From contig JAZKDE010000138.1 in NCBI GenBank assembly GCA_040387735.1, positions 1 to 64,000 on the forward strand: a DNA stretch of 64,000 bases, in the 5' to 3' direction. The translations under genes and the position numbers were made by a program. Below the pieces are notes generated by a model, which searched no databases, was not told the DNA's origin, and saw only the letters and a list, made by a program, of their open reading frames with translations. How positions within the stretch are numbered: position 1 is the stretch's first letter; each line of letters starts with the position of its first letter. Positions 33,585 through 41,167 of this stretch are shown piece after piece. The DNA comes from Arcicella sp040387735 (lineage in GTDB: Bacteria > Bacteroidota > Bacteroidia > Cytophagales > Spirosomataceae).

Positions 33585-36500
33585 TTATTTTTTTACTAAA
33601 ATTTTAACCGTTCCAATTATTCCTGATGGCAATAAAGGGGAATTTGCTTGGTAAAACGGCATGGTTGTAAAAGTAGTTTTGTTTTTCACATCTGCTTGAG
33701 CATCACCAATTAATCGGTTTACCCAAAGGTTCGTAACTTTTACTTGAATGGTATTTTCGCCCGCTTTTATAGCTTCTGAAATATCCAATTTAAAAGGTTT
33801 TTTCCAAGCAGTTCCTACGTTTTTACCGTTTATAATTACCTCTGCAATGTTTTTTACATCGCCTAAATCAACCATGTAACTTGCTGATTTGTTGATAGAT
33901 GATATGTTAAAAGTATTGTCGTAAGTGGCCGTTCCAGAGAAATACTTTACATCATTATCTGTACTTTCTGACCATGAAGACAACTTGTTAAACGTTAGTT
34001 TTTTATCATTAAATTCTACATTCCAAGGCGTTGCGATTGGTGCTAAAGTTGTTTCTGCTTTTGATGCTTTAGTGAAATTATTAGCGGTCGTTTTTTCACT
34101 GAAAACAATGAAAAAAGCATCCCATGATTCAAATTTTAGAGGAATAATCGTTCTGCTATCTTTGATTTGGTACGATACTTTTTCCGTTTTTCCCGTTTGT
34201 GCATTCCATAATTCGGGTACTTTTCCTGTTACGCTGAAACTTACTTCCGCATCGGTTGCATCTGCTCCACGATTATCTAACCAATAAATGTCTTGGTTAG
34301 CGATTTGACGGTGACGGAAAAGAATTTTGTTTTTGGCATTTGAAATGATAACGTCTGGTTGTAGAGAGATAGCCTGCAACGTCTCTACGGTTGTTACGTT
34401 TGGTTTTGCCCAAATTTCGGTAGCTAATTTCTGAAATTCAGCGTCATTGTCGGATAAACTTGGCGATTTTTCTGGTTTTGTTCCTACTACTTTTATGCCT
34501 GCATCAACCAACATTTTGATTTTTTTCAGAACCGGTAAAGTCATGAATTTTGCGGATTCATCTAACATCAAAACCTTGTAACTACTTCCACTGTTGGCAA
34601 CTAATTTGCCATCTTTCGCTTGAATGACATTTAAAAGTGCTGATGAATTGACAAAATCAAACTCAAAACCCGCAGGAATATTTGGTAATTTATCTTTACA
34701 AACTAAAGTTACATTGGTATTTTCACCGTAATAATAAAGAATATCGGCTACATTTTTCCCCTGTTGGAGCATATATGAACTACGTCCTAAATATCCCATC
34801 CAAGCCTTTCCACCTGCTTCTGCCCACGTTTCGAGGCGAGTAAAATATTGTCCGAATGGTCCAAGTGAAAACCCTGGTTTTCTATCATCAAGAGGCTGAT
34901 GCACAGAAGTATGAATCACAAAACGGTTTAGACCCGAAGCCATTTCCATATCCGCAGTGCGTTTTAATTTCTCAGGATGCCAACTAAACGCATTTTGAAT
35001 AGAAGTCATTGATTCAGCCGCCACAATATTTTGTCCGTAGATATTGGCAACTGAAGCTGCCTCTCTGATGTCGGCTTCACTGCGAGCTTCTTCCGAATCT
35101 CCACCTGCTAAACTTCCCGGTGTCCACATGGCCGACATCGGAATATCCGCATTGCGTTTTACGTCCATACCATCCGCTAAAAAAATACGCCCATTTTCGT
35201 GTGATTCTGTGTAGCGTTTCATGCCACGCTTATGTAATTCTTCGCCAATGACATCGTAATGATTTTCAGCAATCATTTCACCAATGGTTTTTCTAAAATC
35301 CCACAAGAATTTTTCACTCGATTCTAAATTATTTACCACTCGACCTGTTAATGCAGGAATCCAAGGAGTGATGGCATAACCACGTCTTTTCTGAAATTCT
35401 TGCGGAAAATCTTTCGTCCAGTTCATGTGTCCAGCTTCGTAACTATCCAAAACCATGTATTGAAGTCCCTTCGCACCCATCAATCCACCCGTTGCATCTT
35501 TGTACATATCGAGGTAAGTATTGATATATTTTCTAACGGCATCTTTGTCTAATTTATCAACTTCCAAACCCGTTGCTTCTGGCGATGCAGGGTGATTTTG
35601 ACGACCCGTAAGAGAGTATCCCAAACGAACAACCATCCAATTTCCCGCAGGAACATCCCATTCAAGGCTTCCATCGACATTCATTTTTCCAGTTAAATCT
35701 ATAACGTCCGTTGTTGGAATGGCCTCAATATTTTCTGTTGAAACTCCAGATTTATATTCTTCTTTCCATGCCGAGAATCCCGCTTTATCTTCGGCTTGGT
35801 CGATACGAGATGTATTGAAAAGTACAAATTCCGAAATATTTGTTCCTGCGGGTTTAGGAGCTTCCGTCATGCCCATCATTGCCATAATTGGGCTTAATTC
35901 CCCTTTGAGTGTCTCAAAGCAAATACGCCAATATTTGGCGGTTGTAGTAGGAATCTGTGTAGTGATAAAAGGCAATGTTGTATTACAAACTTTGGCAACT
36001 GTTTTAAAATTCACACCGTCGTCACTGACTTTTAGACTTCTATTGGTAGGACCACCATTAAATTCTGCCAATTCTCCTGCTTCTCCCATTCCAAGTCCAA
36101 ACGCCTTAAAAGTTTGGGGAGAATCAAATTGATATTGCACCCACATATCCTTTCCAATTTCCATTGGTGGTAGCAAATACGTTTGGTTGGCATTATGGTC
36201 GAGCATCAATTTGGTATCAAAATTCCCACCACTTTTAGACATTTTAGGCTGTAAATCCATTAAATGTTTTTCGTTACTTGGTAGTTTATAAGCAATTACA
36301 AGAGCATCAGACGAAAAATGAGGTTTTTCACCGATAAAGCCACCCATAACTCCTCCTGCATTCGTTTCAATATCACTATATTTCCCAATAACATCAGGTA
36401 ATTTAGGTAATTGAATCGTTTGTTTTTTTCCGCCTTCTACCAATGCTTCTGTAAAAACATACTTTTTCATAGCATCTTTGGGTTCAACCCAAGGTCCACC

Positions 36501-36860
36501 TGTTACGCTCCACCCTGGCGAACCCGCAATGGCCATTTCAAGACCTTTTTTGTCCGCCAATTCAGTTGTAAATTTGAAAGCATCTTTCCAATCTGGTTGC
36601 ATAAAAACCAGCTTTTTAGGCACAATTACAGGCGTAAATAGGTTGGCATCAAAGTTTTGGAAACCGCCAATTCCTACTCGGCTCATCCAATCTAAATCTT
36701 TTTGGATACCGTCTTTCGTAATATTCCCATTCATCCAATGCCACCAAACTCGTGGCTTTGCAGAATTTGGGGGCGTTTGAAATTGTGTTCTGTCTTGGGC
36801 TTGACTAAAAGTAGCATTCAGTAAAAGTCCACAGATAAGATATTTAGGTTTTATTTTCAC
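33585..36860 (-). CDS. alpha-L-rhamnosidase-like glycoside hydrolase, GH106, GTG start
   Basis: A 1091-residue secreted enzyme; the start is GTG at 36860 and opens a signal peptide ending TFSQAQ. The N-terminal pattern PRVWWHWMNGNITKDGI, then DLDWMSRVGIGGFQNFD, and the middle VLDSYEAGHMNWTKDFP, TESHENGRI and VHQPLDDRKPGFSLGPFGQY belong to GH106. The C-terminal ~150 residues form a beta-sandwich. GH106 enzymes remove alpha-L-rhamnose from pectin side chains and flavonoid or other glycosides. Residues ~825-834 (VETLQAISL) are encoded by a copy of the palindromic repeat otherwise found at 14002-14169, i.e. a repeat inserted in frame. It is preceded by the Dabb gene by 15 bp. Confidence 0.92.
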   Translation of the reverse strand: MKIKPKYLICGLLLNATFSQAQDRTQFQTPPNSAKPRVWWHWMNGNITKDGIQKDLDWMSRVGIGGFQNFDANLFTPVIVPKKLVFMQPDWKDAFKFTTELADKKGLEMAIAGSPGWSVTGGPWVEPKDAMKKYVFTEALVEGGKKQTIQLPKLPDVIGKYSDIETNAGGVMGGFIGEKPHFSSDALVIAYKLPSNEKHLMDLQPKMSKSGGNFDTKLMLDHNANQTYLLPPMEIGKDMWVQYQFDSPQTFKAFGLGMGEAGELAEFNGGPTNRSLKVSDDGVNFKTVAKVCNTTLPFITTQIPTTTAKYWRICFETLKGELSPIMAMMGMTEAPKPAGTNISEFVLFNTSRIDQAEDKAGFSAWKEEYKSGVSTENIEAIPTTDVIDLTGKMNVDGSLEWDVPAGNWMVVRLGYSLTGRQNHPASPEATGLEVDKLDKDAVRKYINTYLDMYKDATGGLMGAKGLQYMVLDSYEAGHMNWTKDFPQEFQKRRGYAITPWIPALTGRVVNNLESSEKFLWDFRKTIGEMIAENHYDVIGEELHKRGMKRYTESHENGRIFLADGMDVKRNADIPMSAMWTPGSLAGGDSEEARSEADIREAASVANIYGQNIVAAESMTSIQNAFSWHPEKLKRTADMEMASGLNRFVIHTSVHQPLDDRKPGFSLGPFGQYFTRLETWAEAGGKAWMGYLGRSSYMLQQGKNVADILYYYGENTNVTLVCKDKLPNIPAGFEFDFVNSSALLNVIQAKDGKLVANSGSSYKVLMLDESAKFMTLPVLKKIKMLVDAGIKVVGTKPEKSPSLSDNDAEFQKLATEIWAKPNVTTVETLQAISLQPDVIISNAKNKILFRHRQIANQDIYWLDNRGADATDAEVSFSVTGKVPELWNAQTGKTEKVSYQIKDSRTIIPLKFESWDAFFIVFSEKTTANNFTKASKAETTLAPIATPWNVEFNDKKLTFNKLSSWSESTDNDVKYFSGTATYDNTFNISSINKSASYMVDLGDVKNIAEVIINGKNVGTAWKKPFKLDISEAIKAGENTIQVKVTNLWVNRLIGDAQADVKNKTTFTTMPFYQANSPLLPSGIIGTVKILVKK
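34361..34388. repeat. GACGTTGC-family palindrome inside the GH106 coding sequence
   Basis: A 28-bp unit with outer arms GTAGAGA and TCTCTAC and the core GCCTGCAACGTC, matching the repeats at 14002-14169. It adds ~9 codons in a connecting region of the GH106 protein without breaking the frame. Confidence 0.8.
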
Positions 36861-36875
36861 TTTAAGAGAATTATT

Positions 36876-37169
36876 TTAGCTGATTTTTTCATAATCTATT
36901 TCCAAAAAATCTTCCACATGAGCCATCCAAAAATTCTGAATGAAATGAATATGAATGGGATGATTTGAATAAATATCGTATTGTTCTTGGTTATCAAATT
37001 CCATTGAAATACCATATTCAAATTTGTTTTTTGGACTGGTTTGCTTCAAAACTTCAAATTTTTGAACATCGGGTATTTCTCCAAGTTTATCAACGGCAAC
37101 AAAAAATGCTTGTTTGTTTTTGGGACTAATTGAACTTTTGAGTTTTAAAATTACTGAATGTCGTATCAT
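36876..37169 (-). CDS. Dabb (stress-responsive alpha/beta barrel) family protein
   Basis: A 97-residue single-domain protein: MIRHSVILKLK opening, FEYGISMEFDNQEQYDIYSN middle and HIHFIQNFW, the Dabb ferredoxin-like fold that dimerises into a small barrel. Members include polyketide cyclases and olivetolic-acid cyclase-like proteins as well as many unknowns. It is packed between GH1 (12 bp upstream) and GH106 (15 bp downstream), so it belongs to the glycosidase operon. Cytosolic. A role on a phenolic aglycone is possible but not shown. Confidence 0.85.
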   Translation of the reverse strand: MIRHSVILKLKSSISPKNKQAFFVAVDKLGEIPDVQKFEVLKQTSPKNKFEYGISMEFDNQEQYDIYSNHPIHIHFIQNFWMAHVEDFLEIDYEKIS

Positions 37170-37181
37170 TTATTTTTATTT

Positions 37182-38615
37182 TTATAATCCTTTATGCTCT
37201 TTAATTATCTTCTGGTAGTTGTAATAACTTTGTTTTGGGGTGCGTTCTTGGGTTTTGAAATCAACATAAATTAAGCCCAATCGTTTGGTATAACCCGAAA
37301 CCCATTCAAAATTATCCCAACCACTCCAAACTACATATCCATGTAAATTTGCTCCTTCTTTTTTGGCTTTCAATGCCCATTCAACGTGGCGTTTGATATA
37401 ATCTGTTCGTAAAGGATCATTGATTTTATTATTCACTTTTACGTCTTCGCCTTTAAAACTTGCTCCATTTTCGGTGATGATTACAGTTGGATTTCCGTAT
37501 TCATTTTTCAAACGCATGAGCATTTTATAAAGATATTCTGGCATTACTGGTCCTACACTTGACTTTACAGAATCGGCATCAGGATTATTATCGAGCCATT
37601 TTAATGACATAGCGGTATCTTCGCTCTTCACAACGGCAGGAGCATAAAAGTTAATTCCCAAAAAATCAGGCTTTTGTGAACCTATAAAGGCCATGTCTTC
37701 TTTGCTTGGTTTAAATGTTGGATTATATTTTGCCAAAGAATCCAATGCCATTTTAGGATATTTTCCCTTGTAAAGTGGGTCTAAGAAAAGGTCATTTATT
37801 AAAACGTCTTGGAATTTCGCCGCTTTCACGTCAGCCAAATTTTTTGTATCCCAAGGAGCAGCAGGATTTACATTGAGTACAATCCCGATTTCACCTTTTA
37901 CCTTTAAATCATGATGGTACTTTATCACCCTCGCATTTGTCATTAATTGACGGTGAGCTTTTTGCATTTGGCTCATGTAATATTCTTTGGCAGGCAATTT
38001 ATTGTCTTGGGAATTTAGCATATTTTCTACCAAGAAAAACTCAATGTAAGGTTCATTAAAAGTGATAAATTTCTTCACTTTTTTGCCATAACGGTCAATA
38101 ACAAGTTTAGCGTAATTGAAATACCAATTACCCATTTCTGGATTGCCCCAACCGCCTTTTTGTAAAAGTCCCGCAGGATAGTCGAAGTGATAAATGGTAA
38201 GCAAAGGCTCAATACCAGCGGCTAATAAATCATCAATTAATACATCATAATGTTTTAGGGCAATTTCATTAGGTTTGCCCGTTCCGTCTGGAATAATTCT
38301 ACTCCAATCCAATGAAAAACGGTACGCATTTACGCCCAATTCCTTCATCAATTGTATGTCTTTGAGGTATTGAGTACGGTCATACATATTGATAGAAACA
38401 TTTCCTGTTTGTTTTTCACCAATCGTAAATTGAGTAATGCCAACTTTGTTAGTCAAGAAATCCCATTTAGATTCTCCTTTTCCATCAGTTTGGTAAGCAC
38501 CTTCTACTTGATAGGCAGCGGTGGCAACACCCCAAAGAAAGGGCGATTTTTTTTGAGATTGTGCAGTTAAAACTGTAAAAATCAATAAGCTAAAAGTAAT
38601 GAGCGTTTTATTCAT
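37182..38615 (-). CDS. secreted GH1 beta-glucosidase
   Basis: A 477-residue GH1 enzyme with a signal peptide (residues 1-20, ending AQSQ); GH1 is usually cytosolic, so export is notable. Landmarks: FLWGVATAAYQVEGAY, the acid/base Glu in FITFNEPYIEF, and the nucleophile Glu in VIITENGASF, with WSGWDNFEWVSGYTKRLGL near the end. It retains beta-glucosides such as flavonoid or phenylpropanoid glucosides. Its start is 35 bp downstream of the remnant of a TonB-dependent receptor (38650-38823), suggesting an original transporter-glucosidase locus. Confidence 0.95.
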   Translation of the reverse strand: MNKTLITFSLLIFTVLTAQSQKKSPFLWGVATAAYQVEGAYQTDGKGESKWDFLTNKVGITQFTIGEKQTGNVSINMYDRTQYLKDIQLMKELGVNAYRFSLDWSRIIPDGTGKPNEIALKHYDVLIDDLLAAGIEPLLTIYHFDYPAGLLQKGGWGNPEMGNWYFNYAKLVIDRYGKKVKKFITFNEPYIEFFLVENMLNSQDNKLPAKEYYMSQMQKAHRQLMTNARVIKYHHDLKVKGEIGIVLNVNPAAPWDTKNLADVKAAKFQDVLINDLFLDPLYKGKYPKMALDSLAKYNPTFKPSKEDMAFIGSQKPDFLGINFYAPAVVKSEDTAMSLKWLDNNPDADSVKSSVGPVMPEYLYKMLMRLKNEYGNPTVIITENGASFKGEDVKVNNKINDPLRTDYIKRHVEWALKAKKEGANLHGYVVWSGWDNFEWVSGYTKRLGLIYVDFKTQERTPKQSYYNYQKIIKEHKGL

Positions 38616-39095
38616 GATTGTTGTAATACGACTGTTTGTTTTGAAACTGTTACGGTTGATTTTTGCTAATATAATCTTTATTTATACCTTTTAAAGTAAC
38701 AGGTGCACCTGCTAAGGCTTCAGCTTTTGCATCTATAATTTTACCTAACTGGGCATACACAGAAGAACTAACGAAAGCCCCAAAAAGTACAGACTAAAGG
38801 GTTGGGGAAGTTGATTTTTTCATATTTTTGGTTGATTAATTGACAAGATATTTATTTCTCTAAACGATTGAGATTAAGAATTGCAGTTGGGATTTTATTA
38901 AATTATACCCATGAAAAATTGTACTATTCTTGAAAGTTTGAGCAAAAATATTCACGTCAAATAGTCGAACCATCCTGTACTTTCCTTGTCTTTTGGATGA
39001 TTTTTTTATTGCAATATTTCAATAAAAAATGGAGCAAATTTGATTGGAATGAATCAATAACTTGTGAATCAAAAGAATTCCAATCGTATTCAAAA
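38616..39095. other. 480-bp spacer holding a receptor remnant and a hairpin
   Basis: Besides the pseudogene at 38650-38823, it holds a stem GATTGGAAT (39043-39051) with ATTCCAATC (39078-39086), a possible terminator for the AraC gene that ends at 39096. The rest is A/T-rich without a supported frame. Confidence 0.6.
38650..38823 (-). pseudogene. remnant of a SusC-like TonB-dependent receptor N-terminus
   Basis: Read on the minus strand from ATG 38823 it begins MKKSTSPTL, then an in-frame TAG, then SVLFGAFVSSSVYAQ (a signal peptide) and LGKIIDAKAEALAGAPVTLK, ending at TAA 38650. The last part is the start of the carboxypeptidase-regulatory-like domain that opens SusC-family TonB receptors (G-x-I-x-D-A-x-x-x-x-L-x-G-A-x-V-x-x-K-G). 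Everything after ~58 codons is gone. It stands directly before GH1, the usual place of a SusC gene in a glycan locus. Confidence 0.65.
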
Positions 39096-40007
39096 TCAAT
39101 ACATTTCGGTGTATTCTTTGGGGGTAATTCCCGTTTGACTTTTAAAGAATCGAGAAAAATTACTTGGCGTTTGATTGCATAAATTCACTGCAATTTCAGC
39201 AATTTGAAAATTTGAATACTTCAAAAGTGTTTTTGCTTCTAAAATCAGCATTTCATTGAGTAAATCTTGGGCAGTTTTATCGGTGCAGTTTTTTACACAT
39301 TTGTTCAGGTAGTTGGGGGAAATGTTTAAAATATAAGCATATTCGGCGATAGTTTGCTTTTGATAAATGTTTTGAGATAAGGAATATTTGTACTGTTCCG
39401 TAATTTTCAAAAAAGCATTTTTAGTCTTTTTTATTTGGTTCGGTAGTTCCTTTTTTAGCTCTTCAAATAGTACTAAAAGATAGGACGAAATCAAGTTCTT
39501 ATCAATCGCATTTTCGTCTTCGTAGAATGTTAATAACCGCTCCAAAATAGTTTCGATATGCCTTTGAGTTTGTTGGGAAATCTGGATAACTGGGTTTGAT
39601 TGGAAGTTGAAAAATTGGAAATTATCGCTGAGATAATTCTTTGGTAAAAACTGAAATATAACCTCATCAAAATGACAGAAAAAACCTTCAGTATCAGCAC
39701 TCATGGTTTCGTGTTGGGTAATTTGGTAAGAAGGTAAAAAGAACAGCGAAGATTCCCCAAATTCATAGCTGTTTAGCCCTTTACTTCGCTTGGATTTACC
39801 TTTCTTCAGGTACAGAAAATCGCAAATCGTTTTGCGGTGGGGTGGTAATGGGAAAATCAATTTATTAACATAATTTTCCAAGCGATTTACATGGAAAAAT
39901 TGATGTTTGGTGTTGGAAATAACGGGTTGCCAATCAATAGAATGAGAATGGAAGCCCGTCATGTCAGAAGGTTGAAGGGTCGGTATTTTTTCGGATTTAT
40001 TCATCAT
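39096..40007 (-). CDS. AraC family transcriptional regulator
   Basis: A 303-residue regulator. The N-terminal ~170 residues form a cupin-like sensor (HHFHVNRLENYVN-type start with PLPPHRKTICDFLYLKKG). The C-terminal ~100 residues carry two HTHs: TIAEYAYILNISPNYLNKCVK and FQIAEIAVNLCNQTPSNFSRFFKSQTGITPKEY. It is downstream of the TIM-barrel gene and upstream of the receptor remnant and GH1, so control of the glycosidase genes is likely. No operator identified. Confidence 0.93.
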   Translation of the reverse strand: MMNKSEKIPTLQPSDMTGFHSHSIDWQPVISNTKHQFFHVNRLENYVNKLIFPLPPHRKTICDFLYLKKGKSKRSKGLNSYEFGESSLFFLPSYQITQHETMSADTEGFFCHFDEVIFQFLPKNYLSDNFQFFNFQSNPVIQISQQTQRHIETILERLLTFYEDENAIDKNLISSYLLVLFEELKKELPNQIKKTKNAFLKITEQYKYSLSQNIYQKQTIAEYAYILNISPNYLNKCVKNCTDKTAQDLLNEMLILEAKTLLKYSNFQIAEIAVNLCNQTPSNFSRFFKSQTGITPKEYTEMY

Positions 40008-40097
40008 CTGACAAGTTTTAAATATCGAATCAAGTGTGTCATTGTTCGACTTGTTCGAGATAAATTAATGACAAATAATACAAACTATGTTTAGGTG

Positions 40098-40152
40098 ATA
40101 TTTAGCTACGAAGATTAAAAATCAAAAGTGTTTTGTCTTCGTAGCTAAATAT
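40098..40152. terminator. terminator-like inverted repeat after the TIM-barrel gene
   Basis: ATATTTAGCTACGAAGA pairs perfectly with TCTTCGTAGCTAAATAT around a 20-base loop; 10 bp past the TIM-barrel stop. A related GTCTTCGTAG piece recurs at ~53641. Confidence 0.75.
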
Positions 40153-40161
40153 TAGTCAACT

Positions 40162-41052
40162 TTACAGTATTTTTTTCAAATATCCCATGCTGCTGGTGAT
40201 ACTCGCAATGGCGTCTTTTGGCATATCGTGTTCTACAAAGTAATGTTTTACACCACCCGTTTTGGCATAGTCGAAAATTCTTTTGAAGTCAATAATTCCT
40301 TCGCCAACGGGCATTAAGTTTTTATAACCTTTATCAAAATCCTTCACGTGCAGTAAAGGGAAGCGACCTTTATGTTTTTTGAAAAGTTCAACGGGATCAG
40401 TACCAGCTTTAGAAACCCAAGCTAAATCCAATTCAAATTTCATTACATCGGGGCTAATTTGTGAGGCAAAATAATCGAAAGGCGTTGTGCCATCAAGACT
40501 CATAAACTCTTTGTCATGGTTATGATAGCAAAGTGTAAGTCCTGCCTTTTTAGCTAATTCGCCCGCTTTTTGTAAAATTTCAGTACCTTCTTTTACTTCA
40601 TCCATTGTTTCGATAGGAATTCCTGCACAAACGATATATTTCGCTCCGCCTTCCGCTACTAAATCCACCAATTTTTGCGATTCGCCTTTGAGTGTATCCA
40701 TTTTGGGAAATTTGCTGGTATCAAATTTCGGATTTGGTTTGAATGGAGCTCCAATTACGTGGTGGGAACGCCAAGCAAGTCCCATGTCGTTGGTAAAACT
40801 GGTAAACTCTTTTGGAGTCATCCCGTAGATACCACCTTTCATGCTATACGCTGTTTCAAGTTCTTTGAAACCAATGGCTTGGATTTTCTGTAAATTGCCT
40901 TTTACATCATTGTCAAAGGTTGGGAAGAAGGTATATAATTGTAATCCAATCGGATGTGAGGCAACATTTGCCACCGATTTAAGTGGGTTGAAGGCTAAAG
41001 CTGCTAAGGCCAAAGCACTTGATTGTTTGATAAAATCTCTACGATTTTGCAT
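40162..41052 (-). CDS. exported sugar phosphate isomerase/epimerase-like TIM-barrel protein
   Basis: A 296-residue AP-endonuclease-2/xylose-isomerase-like barrel. It has a twin-arginine-like leader (NRRDFIKQSSALALAALAF), so it acts in the periplasm. Barrel motifs: IGLQLYTFF, CYHNHDKEFM, FELDLAWVSKAG, LLHVKDFD and YFVEHDMP, with His/Asp/Glu suited to a divalent metal. In Bacteroidota, exported members of this family accompany sugar oxidoreductases in 3-keto-glycoside metabolism; that role here is inference. It follows GH3 by ~115 bp, after the hairpin at 41091-41140. Confidence 0.9.
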   Translation of the reverse strand: MQNRRDFIKQSSALALAALAFNPLKSVANVASHPIGLQLYTFFPTFDNDVKGNLQKIQAIGFKELETAYSMKGGIYGMTPKEFTSFTNDMGLAWRSHHVIGAPFKPNPKFDTSKFPKMDTLKGESQKLVDLVAEGGAKYIVCAGIPIETMDEVKEGTEILQKAGELAKKAGLTLCYHNHDKEFMSLDGTTPFDYFASQISPDVMKFELDLAWVSKAGTDPVELFKKHKGRFPLLHVKDFDKGYKNLMPVGEGIIDFKRIFDYAKTGGVKHYFVEHDMPKDAIASITSSMGYLKKIL

Positions 41053-41090
41053 GAGTTTGTTTTTGGTTTTAGAAACGATGTTGACATGTC

Positions 41091-41140
41091 GATGACGTTG
41101 ATTTTCGCAGATTAGAAAAATCTTTTAAATCTACGTCATC
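41091..41140. terminator. hairpin between GH3 and the TIM-barrel gene
   Basis: GATGACGTTGATTT pairs with AAATCTACGTCATC with one mismatch, 28 bp past the GH3 stop. Could attenuate read-through into the TIM-barrel gene. Confidence 0.55.
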
Positions 41141-41167
41141 AGCGTGCCATTATCACCTTTCAAAAAA

